Source: Nemertoderma westbladi (lineage: Eukaryota > Xenacoelomorpha > Nemertodermatida > Nemertodermatidae). From it: a stretch of 53,047 nucleotides of DNA. The translations under genes were made by a program, and so were the position numbers. Every line of letters begins with the position of its first letter. Positions within the stretch are counted from its first letter, which is position 1. The notes beneath the pieces were generated by a model that was not told the DNA's origin, did no database searches, and worked only from the letters and a program-made list of their open reading frames with translations. Positions 21,401 to 31,111 of this stretch are shown here, piece after piece. The stretch lies in NCBI GenBank assembly GCA_032718475.1, contig JAUCBJ010000152.1, positions 1-53,047 of the forward strand, given 5' to 3'.

Positions 21401-23935
21401 GAATGTGCTTTAGTGTACATGGATGACCTGATATTGTATTCTAGAACGTGGGAACAGCACATAGAACTCATAGATATAGTACTACGGCGTATAAGTGAGT
21501 TAGGTCTCAAATTGAAACCATCTAAATGTTGTTTTGGAGCGAGTTCAATACACTTCCTAGGACACATTATTGATCGGGATGGTATACATACTGACCCTAA
21601 GAAAATAAGTACGATGGTCGATTTCCCCAGACCTACTTGTGTGAAAGACTTACAGAGTTTTCTGGGGCTGTGTGGATACTACAGGAAGTTTGTGAGAGAT
21701 TATGGCAAATTAGTACAACCATTGTATGGCCTAACTAAAGTAGGAGTGCCGTTTTACTGGAATGCAGATTGTGAACAAGCTTTTCTAGAACTCAAGAATC
21801 GACTCGTTTCATCGCCAATTTTATCCCACCCTGACTTTGAACGAGAGTTTACCTTAGAAACTGATGCCAGTGGATCTGGACTTGGCGCGATACTTTGCCA
21901 AGACGATAAGGTTATAGCTTATGCTTCGCGTTCCCTGACTTGTGCTGAAGCTAAGTGGTCGATTACGGAATTAGAGGGATTAGCAGTAGTTTGGGCCGTA
22001 GCTAAGTTTCGTTTTTATTTATTGGGTCGGCATTTTAAAGTGATTTCAGATCATAACCCCCTGCGATGCTTGTCTTGGGTTGGTGTCAATCGCCATATTA
22101 CGGGTCGTCTCCAAAGGTGGGCACTGAAACTGTCAGAATACGATTATACTTTTATTTATAAGCCCGGAAAGTTTAACAGGGCTGATTGCTTATCCCGAAT
22201 AAAAGTAGAACATCCTCTAGATACGACTAACACTGTAAACAATCACAGTAACGAACTCGATGTTGAACCATTTTGTTTAATTAATGTTCCTGTAATAAAC
22301 CCTGTAGACTCTACAGACGTGACTGGAGACACAGACAATTTGATGAATAACCAATCTAATGTAGTGAATGTAGATACCGATGAACTACAAGGTCTTGCAG
22401 ACTTATTTAGTTGCAATGGAACGGATTCGAAGGTTTGTAACCATGACTACCAGGATAAACAGAGTTCAGTAGCAAATGACGATGATGGATGTTCATCTTA
22501 CCGTGCTCCAGACACCTCAATACATGTAGATAGTTTCGCAGACGTTCAGTCTTCCTTACCTGTGTTACCTAGCAATGTGGAGTTTTGTAGTTTGTCCAGA
22601 CTACGTAAACTGCAGTTGGAAGATTCAAATATTAAGGTGATGGTAGAATATTTACAAACGGGAAATAAACCAGAATTTAATCGTAAGCTCTCTGAGTGTA
22701 AGAATATGGTAAAGTTACATACACAATATGTATTAGTAGATGGTATTCTATGTCACGTCTCGGATTGTAAGACAAATAAGACAATACAAGTAGTAGTACC
22801 TAAGTTACTACGTAGACAGGTACTACTTCAGTTCCATGACCTCAGGTCACACTTAGGAATTAATAAAACGTTGAATGACATTAAAGTAAAATTTTATTGG
22901 GTAAATCTCCGGGATGATGTAGCGCGGTACATACATAGTTGTGATCCTTGTCAACGACGTAAAGGTTCTACTAATATTCAACCATTAACTAGTTTACCAG
23001 CCCCCACCCGAGTTATGGAAAGATTATCTATTGATATCGTGAAAGGGTTTCCCACTAGTCCAACTGGTAATAAACTTGTTTTCACTATTACAGAACATTT
23101 AACCCGATATGTTGAACTATTACCTGTCCCTGACGAACAGGCTGAAACTTTAGTCAGGGAATTGGTAAATAAAATATTTTGTGTATACGGTGCAGCTGAG
23201 ATTATTTTATCGGATAGAGGTCCAAGTTTTACTTCGTCACTTTTCTCGGAACTGGAAAAAATATTTGGCATTGTTCGTGTGTTAACTTCAGCGTACCACC
23301 CACAATGCAATGGTCTTACTGAAAGGGTCAACCAATCCATGTGTAATATGTTAGCACTGACAGTTCGTAACCATGACAACTGGGAAGAAATGCTTCCCCT
23401 AGTACAATTTAATTATAACACTAGCGTACATTCTAGTATAGGGATGGCACCATTTACGTTGATGTTTGGTAGGGAGGCTCGTCTACCAATAGATACTCGT
23501 ATTGAGCGGCCTTATAGTTTGTTGGCTGACACAGCGACATACCCTGACGAATTACGTAAGAACTTACAAAATGCCCACAACTTAGTTAGAGAACAACTAA
23601 GTAAAGCACAGAATAAACAAAAACGCCTCCACGATCGTAAAGTGAAACAAAATTTGCAATCATTTGTGACAGGCGATAAAGTATTGTATTTTGATCGACG
23701 CGTTAAGCGCAAGAATAATAAGTTGCGGTTCCGTTTTACCGGACCCTATGTAGTGCTCCGTAAGCGTTCGCAGTTTTCATATGAATTACGTCCTGTACGG
23801 AAACGAGTTACACCACGAACTCCAGTGTTGGTAGTGAACGCGAAAGATTTAAAGTTATATCAAGTGCGTTCATCCGCTTGTGAAAGTAATAACCCTTCTA
23901 TGTCCAATGGACAAAGTGATGTCGACACACCTTAG
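18428..23935 (+). CDS. Gag-Pol polyprotein of Ty3/Gypsy element
   Basis: 1835 residues from the first ATG after the primer site; the frame is open further upstream without an ATG. Gag-like region about 110-260. Two CCHC zinc knuckles start at Cys419 and Cys449 (both CFNCNE-GHYST-C). The aspartic protease motif LVDSGSDFTIMD has its catalytic Asp at 555. RT has LDFKSMFWQ and the active site VYMDD (Asp999, Asp1000). RNase H begins ETDASG (Asp1146). Integrase has an HHCC finger (His1470, His1475, Cys1505, Cys1508) and a D,D(35)E triad at Asp1536, Asp1596 and Glu1632. A GPY/F-type module (RFTGPYVVL) lies near the C-terminus; I see no chromodomain. Gag and pol share one frame, so the gag:pol ratio must be set without a frameshift. 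Every catalytic residue I looked for is present. Confidence 0.97.
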   Translation: MTDVFGFENDSDSTGSRCEGSDQTQIAVGPREESSWTDINLNSPAVVVPGSGCDRPRYSETQSHGRNRFPAVPVPGEGDDYIHPNREQQGTDTCIQLERDAPIMADIRKEPEIFDGRGDVDSWVSALQRLGRLRRWNYVMMGRVASVYVSGTAARVIEELPTEQQVDFDSVVAALRARFRPLPPEVICSKLLDCRLGINETIEEYVDKLQKWGQQAWVDMNGAQRDRLLLTVFYRGIPSDLAFRIRNSHPQSFDEAVRMARNEEIYLAEANHLNYGDQAGRIDRNTGIDSNRPKHTFLQESGVHGYVNNTASFNRNSTVPSRPVTVDPKINKLESEIQELRKQISGMQCQPAPVRLFTAWNKSRTDSGPNHSERSSDTLAYSSGRPVDSPYLTEPSRSIIQSEHFQGSNNMTPRRNVTCFNCNEFGHYSTQCPQPFASRNVQPRRDIVCFNCNESGHYSTHCPRSQTSRFNRSSDDVRRTYPYRPRPSPLSTGSNMCQPSQYVPHPTPPPSRFSTDAGTPASSFENNHIRYTTHTNRDWYIPIHIGRTKMVGLVDSGSDFTIMDIRKLPKDCELGASSIPSIKGVGGLIPVLGEVHLPIVITSDFKVDILVYIGDLQKIDGSEIIFGKDFIYQACTSFDLVKQCMILRNNECVYFCSPPTQVISNSTTEHYTRRIIMSEKRVTIPPDSQAYITGCLKGKGSNCSFPAGPVYIEPLYQSNTQTLLARCIIDPIDRERVTLQVLNPNNSPVTVFKNQKVASYCDVTNYTLRTLESRAIGTDSVVNDVNGKQIFLREELKLDHLDSDKQADVLDIVGQNPHSFSYNDYDIGRTTLLQHSIPLKPDAKPIHVKPYPIPVAIRPELRERLSNLQRVGVIQPSTSEWSSPLIIVKAPNKPWRLAIDYRGLNSVAVPQFWPLPNIDYMLAEVGAARPEYFSALDFKSMFWQVEINPEDYAKTAFHTQWGNFEFRRMPFGLQSSPSTCQRLMQLGLEGIECALVYMDDLILYSRTWEQHIELIDIVLRRISELGLKLKPSKCCFGASSIHFLGHIIDRDGIHTDPKKISTMVDFPRPTCVKDLQSFLGLCGYYRKFVRDYGKLVQPLYGLTKVGVPFYWNADCEQAFLELKNRLVSSPILSHPDFEREFTLETDASGSGLGAILCQDDKVIAYASRSLTCAEAKWSITELEGLAVVWAVAKFRFYLLGRHFKVISDHNPLRCLSWVGVNRHITGRLQRWALKLSEYDYTFIYKPGKFNRADCLSRIKVEHPLDTTNTVNNHSNELDVEPFCLINVPVINPVDSTDVTGDTDNLMNNQSNVVNVDTDELQGLADLFSCNGTDSKVCNHDYQDKQSSVANDDDGCSSYRAPDTSIHVDSFADVQSSLPVLPSNVEFCSLSRLRKLQLEDSNIKVMVEYLQTGNKPEFNRKLSECKNMVKLHTQYVLVDGILCHVSDCKTNKTIQVVVPKLLRRQVLLQFHDLRSHLGINKTLNDIKVKFYWVNLRDDVARYIHSCDPCQRRKGSTNIQPLTSLPAPTRVMERLSIDIVKGFPTSPTGNKLVFTITEHLTRYVELLPVPDEQAETLVRELVNKIFCVYGAAEIILSDRGPSFTSSLFSELEKIFGIVRVLTSAYHPQCNGLTERVNQSMCNMLALTVRNHDNWEEMLPLVQFNYNTSVHSSIGMAPFTLMFGREARLPIDTRIERPYSLLADTATYPDELRKNLQNAHNLVREQLSKAQNKQKRLHDRKVKQNLQSFVTGDKVLYFDRRVKRKNNKLRFRFTGPYVVLRKRSQFSYELRPVRKRVTPRTPVLVVNAKDLKLYQVRSSACESNNPSMSNGQSDVDTP

Positions 23936-24834
23936 TGTACAGTAGTACATACAGTAAGGTATAAGTATATACAGTAGAACAGTGACTGATGATATTTACA
24001 TAAACCAACAAACTATATGCAATATGCACTACCGTATGCAGTTTAGATCCTACTAAACATTTTGTAGGTTATTATTACACGGTCAGTTTATTATTGGTAT
24101 GTATACTTGTTACTATTTAGATTAGACATATTTAGTGTTTTGTTTTATGAATGTAAATTAAACTATAAATTTTTGCTGTTCCCATTTCACCCTCTTTGTT
24201 GTCGCAGAAAAATAACTATTTAGCGGAACCGAATCCTTTAATCTCATTTGGTAGTAAATGTGGTGTTGTTTTACATTTGAATAAATGTACAGTATGTATT
24301 TTATTTTTGGATACCATAAGTTTATTGATATGTTTATTCATTCTGTAGAGACTTATTTTGTTTCTGTTTATTTCATAGAAAACTCGCCAATTGGCTATTT
24401 TCCTTGCATTGGGCGCCAAGGGAGGTCTTGAAGGTCTGTTGTATATTATTAGCCTATTGGTTATTAACTTTTTTATTAAATAACATTTGCCTATTGGCGA
24501 TCATTTTGCATTGCATGTATTAATTGTTGTCTAATGACTGTCATATTCAGTAAATTTAATTGCCTATTGGCTAAGCTACTGTAGCTGAAATTAATATCTA
24601 CTTAGTACATATTGCAGTTGGTATTGTCAACTGGTAGTTGAGAATAGGAATTCACATTTCCTGTACATAAATGAATAAAGTTACCAAGTGCGTTGGATTT
24701 TAACTAATTCTATATTCATATATTTTGTAGGTATTTTTACATTATTATTGTGCTGTTTTTATTTAGATTCGGTTCTGCAAAATATTTTTATCAAACCACT
24801 CGGGACGAGTGGTTTCCTTTCGTGGGGGGGGATT
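23936..24834 (+). other. Gypsy 3' non-coding region with polypurine tract
   Basis: About 900 bp between the pol stop and the 3' LTR with no env-like or other credible frame. TTGCCTATTGGC occurs at 24487-24498 and 24560-24571, with related CCAATTGGCTATT and GCCTATTGGTTATT between about 24390 and 24470. GTGGGGGGGGA at about 24822-24832 is the probable polypurine tract. Confidence 0.75.
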
Positions 24835-25320
24835 TGTGGTGATCAGCAGCAAGGACATACAAAATATGAAACACAACAATATCAAATTACAAAAAACGTT
24901 ATAAATAATATAACGCCATCTAGGGAAGTTTACAGGAAACAACAAAATTGCGCTAGAATAATCCTGACCGCTGATTGGAGGATAACAAAGAGGGATAGAT
25001 AGGTAGGATAATACCGGTAAGTAGGTAATATATCAAGATATGGTCAGTACAATACAGTACCTACAGTAGTAGTTTAGATTCGTGTTTCTTTTTGGATGTC
25101 TGACATCTGACTGTCTGATGTATGTACAGATGTATTTTGATTTATCTGTTTTGATTAGATTTATCTGCATTATTATGTTCTGATGTTATGAACTAACAAA
25201 CTAATCGTTTTAGCCAGCCTGCCAGTTAACGGCAGATTTTCTTCAGGGAAACCAGAAAAACTAAGTGGTAGATTGCCACGGAACCCGGGTTCGACCTTAT
25301 CCTGTTATCCAGCTTTCACA
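24835..25320 (+). repeat. 3' LTR of the Gypsy element
   Basis: 486 bp, no difference from the 5' LTR found by eye. Confidence 0.95.
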
Positions 25321-25430
25321 TTATTGCAGCATGATAAATGCTGAAAAGGGCTGTTGAAACTGCTAAAAGGCCTTCATACAGTATGGAAAATACTGAAAAG
25401 AGCTGATAAAACTGTTCAGAGTCAAGTGGC
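25321..25430. repeat. Minisatellite, continuation after the Gypsy insertion
   Basis: Units with GCAGCATGATAAATGCTGAA and GAGCTGATAAAACTGTTCAG; same family as 17672-17755 and 26551-26818. Confidence 0.8.
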
Positions 25431-25503
25431 AAGAAAGTATCTTAAAATGCGCTATGTCCTCAGCAGCTCAGTGAATTTGCCATAGCGATTATGCAAAAAT
25501 TTG

Positions 25504-26469
25504 GGTCCGTCGAATTTGTACAAAAAAATACAAAATAGTACAATATAGTACAAAAGAATACAAAAGAGTACAATAAAGTGCAAAAATAGTACAAAAGAGT
25601 GCAAAAATAGTACAAAAGAGTACAGACGAGTGAGAAACGCTTGCAAAAGGTGTAGGCCTATCCATCCAAGCAGCCAAGTGTAGTCCAAATCGTTTATGAT
25701 GTGCAAAATAAAACAAAGCATTGTCTGATTGTGGGGCGAGCCATGCATTGAGCAGGGGCTGATCTAGCCGTCTAGCAGTCAGAGAGTATTACAATACAAT
25801 CTTATGTCAGTATGTGTTTTAATGCAGCTTTTTGTTTACAAAAAACACAAAAACGGTCCCAAGCCCGCAAAATTGCAGAGGGAGAACTCAATAAAGTTGC
25901 AGATAGAGGCATAGGCCTACATACAGACATACATAGCCCACATAACGTAGCATACAGTCTATCCTTCAGTACTGCAGTATATGGGCTACTTTAAGACTAT
26001 GACCTAAATTTTGAATCACAGTTACAGTATAGGAGTTTTATCTACCCACTGCATAATATGTATTGCATTACAGCATTATATTGTATTATACGAACTGTAG
26101 CCTATTTATACTTGTATGCCAGTCAAAATTTACATGAATCAAAGTTCTGTCAATCATTTCATACTGACCACAGAACCATGGCCGCTAGTGATTGACACTG
26201 TAGCGACGCATATTTCAGGTGCCGTTGCATTTGCTTACAATTAATTATATTTGTATACAAGTGTAGTGTAGTGTATACTTACTATACACAGCTACACTCT
26301 GACACTGGTATACACGTTTTGTATGCGTTTCCCACTGTCCCACTCGTTTGTACTCATTTGTACTATTTTTGCACTCTTTTGTACTATTTTTGCACTTTAT
26401 TGTACTCTTTTGTACTATATTGTACTATTTTGTATTTTTTTGTACTTTTTTGTACAGATTCGTCGGACC
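25504..26469. mobile_element. Foldback element with GTACAAAA-repeat arms
   Basis: The left arm (25504-about 25640) starts GGTCCGTCGAAT and continues as a string of about 10-bp units (GTACAAAAGA, GTACAATATA, GTGCAAAAATA). The right arm (about 26325-26469) is its inverted copy, ending ATTCGTCGGACC. The arms match unit by unit, with a few substitutions and one or two extra units near the right end. The interior (25641-26324) holds no gene. Target duplication is ambiguous because both sides are A-rich (AAAAAT-like). Confidence 0.8.
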
Positions 26470-26475
26470 AAAAAA

Positions 26476-26550
26476 ATTTCCCTACAGGGAAAAAAGTTTC
26501 CCTATCAGCCTATAGGGAAATTTTAAAATTTCCCTATTGGGCTAATTTCC
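26476..26550. repeat. Cluster of TTTCCCTA palindromes
   Basis: Several close copies of AAATTTCCCTA and its complement TAGGGAAATTTT alternate, able to form small hairpins. The cluster ends in CCCAGACTG, similar to the CGACTG ends of elements farther right, so it may be the remaining end of a related element. Tentative. Confidence 0.45.
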
Positions 26551-26818
26551 CAGACTGCATGATAAATGCTGAAAATATCATTTGAAGTTGTTCAGAGGAC
26601 TTCGTGCAATATGAGAATGCCGAAAATAGCTGTCGAATCTGTTCAGTTCAGAGGCCTTCGTGCAGCATGAGAAATGCTAAAAAGAGCTATTGAAACTGTT
26701 AAAAGCCCTCGTGCTCGTGCAGCATGATAAATACTGAAAAGAGCTCATAAAACTGTTCAGAATCCTTCATGCAGCATGGTGAATGCTGAAAAGAACAGTT
26801 GAAATTGTTCCAAAGGCC
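26551..26818. repeat. Minisatellite, about five units
   Basis: Units near 50 bp, each with GCAGCATGA-AAATGCTGAA and a GTTGAAACTGTTCAGA block, variably diverged. Same family as the sequence flanking the Gypsy element. Confidence 0.85.
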
Positions 26819-26918
26819 AACGGTTGACAACAACGGTCGATTTAGTTTAGGATGGCTAAAACGTCTGTCCTTTTCTGATCTGACGGTATCTGACACTTGT
26901 TCCACCTTGGTTCAGAGC

Positions 26919-27133
26919 CCACCTTGGTGTAGTGGTTATATTGAATTCAGATCTCCCGGAGGTTGTGGGTTCAATCCCGGCATGGGGGACAAGGTAGTTT
27001 TCGTTTCGGCACGAATGTTTTGAAGGGTTTAAAGAGGCATCTCTGCCTTGCATCCTTAAATGATAGCTAAATGTGTACTGGACTTTATGCCTATGTCAGC
27101 ATGTGAAGTTTCCCCGGTATTCCCCTTAAACCC
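26919..27133 (+). mobile_element. tRNA-derived SINE (second family)
   Basis: A-box-like TTGGTGTAGTGGTTA at about 26931-26945 and B box GGTTCAATCCC at about 26967-26977, at tRNA spacing. A body and a G19 run follow at 27134-27152. The A-box half resembles tRNA-Glu/Asp-type genes. No cloverleaf 3' half or clear target duplication is visible, so this is a SINE and not a tRNA gene. Confidence 0.7.
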
Positions 27134-27288
27134 GGGGGGGGGGGGGGGGGGGTCAATATAACACCTCCCCCTCTGAAACAACGATACTAACTAAAAGACT
27201 AACTGAAACGAACTAAAAGGAATTCAAATAAAATAAGCTAGAAATTTTAAACTTGTTTTTAGCGCCTGGTGCCAAATTTTGGTGCCGG

Positions 27289-27585
27289 CCCATGTGAAGA
27301 ATACCAGGATGTACCTTTTCAGTCGACTTTTATTGGAATTTTATATATGAAGATTTTAATTTTTTTTAATTTATCTTTATTAAGTGTATTATAGAGAGCT
27401 TATTTATGGCTTATAACCTGTACATACAGACATATACTAATTCGTTTATTGTTTTGGTTATATTCAGCCTTTCTGTAACCTGTGTTTTTTTGTGAAAACC
27501 TGGTATTCTTCACATGGGGGTAACTGCAAAATAAAATATAACGGCAGAAAGTCTGGTATTCTTCGCCCATGTGAAGAATACCAGA
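27289..27585. repeat. Inverted repeats of CCCATGTGAAGAATACCAG
   Basis: CCCATGTGAAGAATACCAG occurs at 27289-27307 and 27566-27584. Inverted copies lie at about 27499-27517 and 27553-27565, so the last two form a near-perfect palindrome. Probably a small MITE or foldback remnant. Confidence 0.55.
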
Positions 27586-27935
27586 ATACCTTACTAGTAC
27601 ATAATAGTACTTAACTAATTATGTTTATGCTAATTATTTCTCAGCCTATTATTGCCACATGGGTGGGTGGGTGGATGGTAATGTGGGAAGGTGCCCGCTG
27701 GTTGTTTATTGTTTTGGTTAGAAAAGTCAGCCGCGGTAACATTCTCCTTTCCCTCAATTGGTAGGTAACAAAACCGTTTATTGTTTTGGTTAGAAAACCT
27801 TGTCTCTATAACCTGCTCCTTTCCCTCAATTGGTAGGTAACAACGTCGTTTATTGTTTTGGTTAGAAATTACAGCCGCTGTAACCTGCTCTTTTCCTTCA
27901 ATTGGAAGGTAACAAGAACAACAGTGTTTATTAAT
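27440..27935. repeat. Short dispersed repeat TTTATTGTTTTGGTTA, tandem here
   Basis: GTTTATTGTTTTGGTTA followed after 10-20 variable bases by TAACCTG-TCCTTTCC and, in three copies, by CAATTGGTAGGTAACA. Copies at about 27441, 27703, 27776 and 27849 (the last three in 73-bp tandem register). Related copies lie at about 29650-29710 (inverted), 33722 and 33825. Confidence 0.75.
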
Positions 27936-27959
27936 TCCCACATTCAGATATTCCTTCAT

Positions 27960-28443
27960 CGTCTGGGTATACTGTAAACACCACTGTATCAGCTGGCAAT
28001 ATGGGGCATGTTAAAAGTGTTTCTTCATATACACTACACACTAGGTCTACACAGTAGGCCTAGAGAGATACCCCTTCCTGCCTTTAGCGTAACAAACCTT
28101 CATCCTATATCGCATTTTTAATATATAATAACATGCCTTTGTGCATTTAGATGCATACTGGTATGCCTGTACTGCTACTTCATATGATGATACTGATATG
28201 TAACAGGGCAACGTGAAACGTGATCCCCTATTCAGCTATTGGCAATTTACCTAACAGACAGTTAGGTAAATATTATATTTCTTCCTCCTGATTGGTTATA
28301 GGATCAGATGCTGTTAGATCAGATCAGATCAGATAAGGACAGACGTTTTATTCTACCTCGATTTAGTTGTACTAGAGGCATGTTTTATGTTTTATGACTT
28401 TTAAGACCAGAAGACCAAATTATCAGTGTTATGAAGCTACTGT
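27960..28443. other. Intergenic, no gene
   Basis: AT-rich. A short (ATCAG)n run lies near 28317-28337. Nothing coding. Confidence 0.5.
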
Positions 28444-28745
28444 ATTGTCAGTTAGGTACAATGGCCAAATCTGGCAATGACTGTGATTGCCATATTTGGC
28501 AACCAAGCAAAATCTGGCAACATTTCTGATTGCCTGATTTGGCAACTATATAAACCCGTTGTTGCCATATTTGGCAACTTAACTAACTCATTGAATATGG
28601 CATATATGGTTCTGCATCATCTGATCATTAAGTCCTTCTATCAGTCTATGATTGATGGTCATTCCTTAGATCCTGAAATAGGGGTAGGGCCATGGGCCAG
28701 GTTAACACGGGCCAGGTTAGGTTATACTTATAGTCTGCATGTTGA

Positions 28746-30690
28746 CAGTCGGTGAGAAGTCAAAAATTGGACTTGAGTCCAAAATTGGACTTCGACTCCA
28801 GTTCAAGTCCAAAATTGGACTTCTGTGAGTCCAATATTGGACTTCAAATCAGCCAATTGTTCCAGGGCCTTGGGTAATTGGATCGGGCGGGATTTTTTTT
28901 TCTTAAATCGAAAATATATCAAAAAATACGAGTTTTGAACAGGGGGACCTGAAATTCACCAGGGGGAACTTTTTTTATAAGGCTTTGAATTTTTACAAAA
29001 GTCCAATATTGGACTTTAAGTCCAATTTTGGACGTGACATTGAGAATCGAACTTAAAGGTACATGAAGCATGACAGATGAGAGACAGCCAGACAGCTGTT
29101 AAGTTATGGAAAGTTACCTTTGCAGCTCTGTATGTATCTGCAGTGTAATGACTGTACTGTACTTAGAATATAATGGTACATTCTAGCATTCTAGGTACTT
29201 TGTACTTTACCTTTAGCATATTGTTTAGTTTACAATTTACATTCATGTTACGGTATGTCTAACCTTACAGCCTTATGTACCCAGGACTTTATAGTGTCTT
29301 TAGGACTAGATTAGATTATGCTCCAACAAATATTTAATTACAAATTATAGTTGGTGGATACTGGTAGCAATGCCAGGTTAGCCAACTGCAGCTGCTGCTA
29401 AGGCTAACTACAGTACAAGCTACGATTTCGTCTAAGGCTATAGGACTGTAGGAGCCCTATCAGAAAGAAATACTACAAGTTGATGCTACCACCATCTCTT
29501 CTAATTTTTCCATACAACAGGTAGACAGTGAGGGTATTATAAAACGGCTGGATAACAGGATAATGAAATGGGATTAGTCACTGATTAACGTGTTGGGGTC
29601 TCCACATAATAAGTACAGAAGTAACAAGTAACACACGTCATAATCATAAACCAATTGAGGGAAAGGAACAGGTTACAGAGGCAGGCTTTTCTAACTAAAA
29701 CAATAAACGCCCACTTTTGACTTTACCAATTGAAGGAGCCCTATAACCTCACCACATACTACTACTACAATCTGACAATCAGCATGATTCATTGCAGCTG
29801 CATTATATATATAGGCCCTATAATGTATTAAGAATGCTGTGCCGGCTTGTTGACAAAAGTGCGCCTCCACAACTCCCTTACACTCTTAAAGCCTTATCAC
29901 CCATGACATTTGCTAGATCATCCGCATCTTCAAGGCCAGTGTCCTTTAAGACAGTAAGAAAGATGCGTCTCAAGAAAGTCATGGGCTGTCCACCATGCTT
30001 ATTCACTCCATGAGGTGCACTGGCTGGTCCTCACGGCTTAAAGCGATGTCCTGCAAAGCGGAGGCGGCTTTGTTCTAGTGTCAAGCTTGGGGGAACCAAT
30101 GACTGAATGAGACACCTCCAACTCCAATGTTATATAGTGTCTGGTTGGAGATGCAGAGATGTGTGCATTGTACTTGACACAGTCAACCTAATCAAAACAA
30201 TTAGTCAATAAACATTAACTCAATAACACAATAGGTTACAGTTTACAGTAGTCTTATTTTTGCCATACGAAAATACCACAGGTATGGCAGTATGGGTCTG
30301 TGGGTATGAATGAACTATACAGCTATAACTCAACTACGCTACCGCGGTATACACCGCTAAGGCAGTAAGGCTACCGCAAAGTGCAAAGCTATACCACTAC
30401 CGCAAAAAGTAACTACTGATGTCTGACTGTGTACGTGTGCGATCCCTGTTTATAACAGTATAATACATATAATAATTAATTTGATCATTAAAATAATGTT
30501 GCATTGTATAATTATGTAATATATATGTACTGATACGGGATGCCGTTTTGATTTAAATACCGATATACAGTATGGCAGTATGGGTACACTTGGAGTTGTA
30601 CTAAAGTCCAATATTGGACTTTGGAGTCCAAAATTGGACTTGAAGTCTAAAATTGGACTTGAAGTCCAATTTTTGACTTCTCACCGACTG
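28746..30690. mobile_element. Inverted-repeat element with GTCCAAAATTGGAC words (5-bp TSD)
   Basis: Ends CAGTCGGTGAGAAGTCAAAA and its complement; target duplication GTTGA at 28741-28745 and 30691-30695. The palindrome GTCCAAAATTGGAC, or variants with ATAT or AATT centres, is repeated about ten times near the ends (28766-28850, 28998-29035 and 30606-30680). The interior carries an inverted copy of the TTTATTGTTTTGGTTA repeat (29650-29710) and one possible retroelement fragment. No transposase seen. Confidence 0.88.
29880..30013 (-). pseudogene. Possible retroelement ORF fragment
   Basis: On the minus strand about 40 codons read GVNKHGGQPMTFL...LKDTGLED.DDL.NVMGDK, which resembles the conserved tail found at the end of many retroelement polyproteins (G-R-P-x-T followed by DTGL and M-x-DR). 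No start, flanking domain or open frame supports a gene. Low confidence. Confidence 0.3.
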
Positions 30691-30695
30691 GTTGA

Positions 30696-31013
30696 GCAAA
30701 CTCTACATAAATTCCAACCTGGCTGGCAGGCAGCTGGTGCATGACCAATATTTATCGCACACATGGCACACCACCCAAATCTTCTGAATTTTTTTGTATC
30801 ACTGGCCCAACGTTTTTTACACTTGTAGCAGATATTCTCATCCTCATCTCTCTGATCAGTAGGAACATCAACACAAGGTGGGACAACAGCAACCTTGCGT
30901 TGAACTGCCTTTACTTTCTTCGTTGTAGAAGATGATAAAGTACGGCATTCCAGCTTCCCATCAGCAGTAATATCATATCTATGGTATGACCGCGTCCCTG
31001 CCTCCGGTTTCAA
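30696..31013 (-). pseudogene. Cys-rich (PHD/zinc-finger-like) ORF remnant
   Basis: About 105 codons on the minus strand are open (starting at a non-ATG codon), ending in a Cys/His cluster: CYKC, then WCAMC, H and C, then CRVC. The spacing resembles a PHD or zinc-ribbon domain at the C-terminus of transposase-related proteins. The frame is cut in its last codons by the end of the 28746-30690 element. Across that insertion the next codons would add one more Cys before a stop, consistent with a once-intact C-terminus. It lies inside the 28449-31741 element, so it may be the last trace of that element's protein. No catalytic domain remains. Confidence 0.45.
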
Positions 31014-31111
31014 GAAGTGGTGTCACGTGTGGCAGGGACTATTACAGTATTATATTTAAATTTCGTGCTCTTTTCACTTACCTATTTACGAAAATGCGAT
31101 TTTGCTTCTGG

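Larger units (their letters stand above)
17756..25320 (+). mobile_element. Complete Ty3/Gypsy LTR retrotransposon
   Basis: 7565 bp with 486-bp LTRs that start TGTGG and end TTCACA. The two LTRs look identical by eye at a constant offset of 7079. TTAT is duplicated at 17752-17755 and 25321-25324. A primer-binding site for tRNA-Pro follows the left LTR and a G-rich polypurine tract precedes the right LTR. One uninterrupted gag-pol frame carries protease, RT, RNase H and integrase in Gypsy order. There is no env-like frame in the approximately 900 bp after pol. All visible signs point to a recent, possibly still competent, insertion. Confidence 0.97.

Noticed and set aside
24216-24419. Antisense 67-codon frame in the Gypsy 3' region
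   Set aside because: No recognisable domain, no start context, overlaps the repeated CCAATTGG words.
26925-26995. tRNA gene on the plus strand
   Set aside because: No acceptor stem or complete cloverleaf; it continues into a SINE body.
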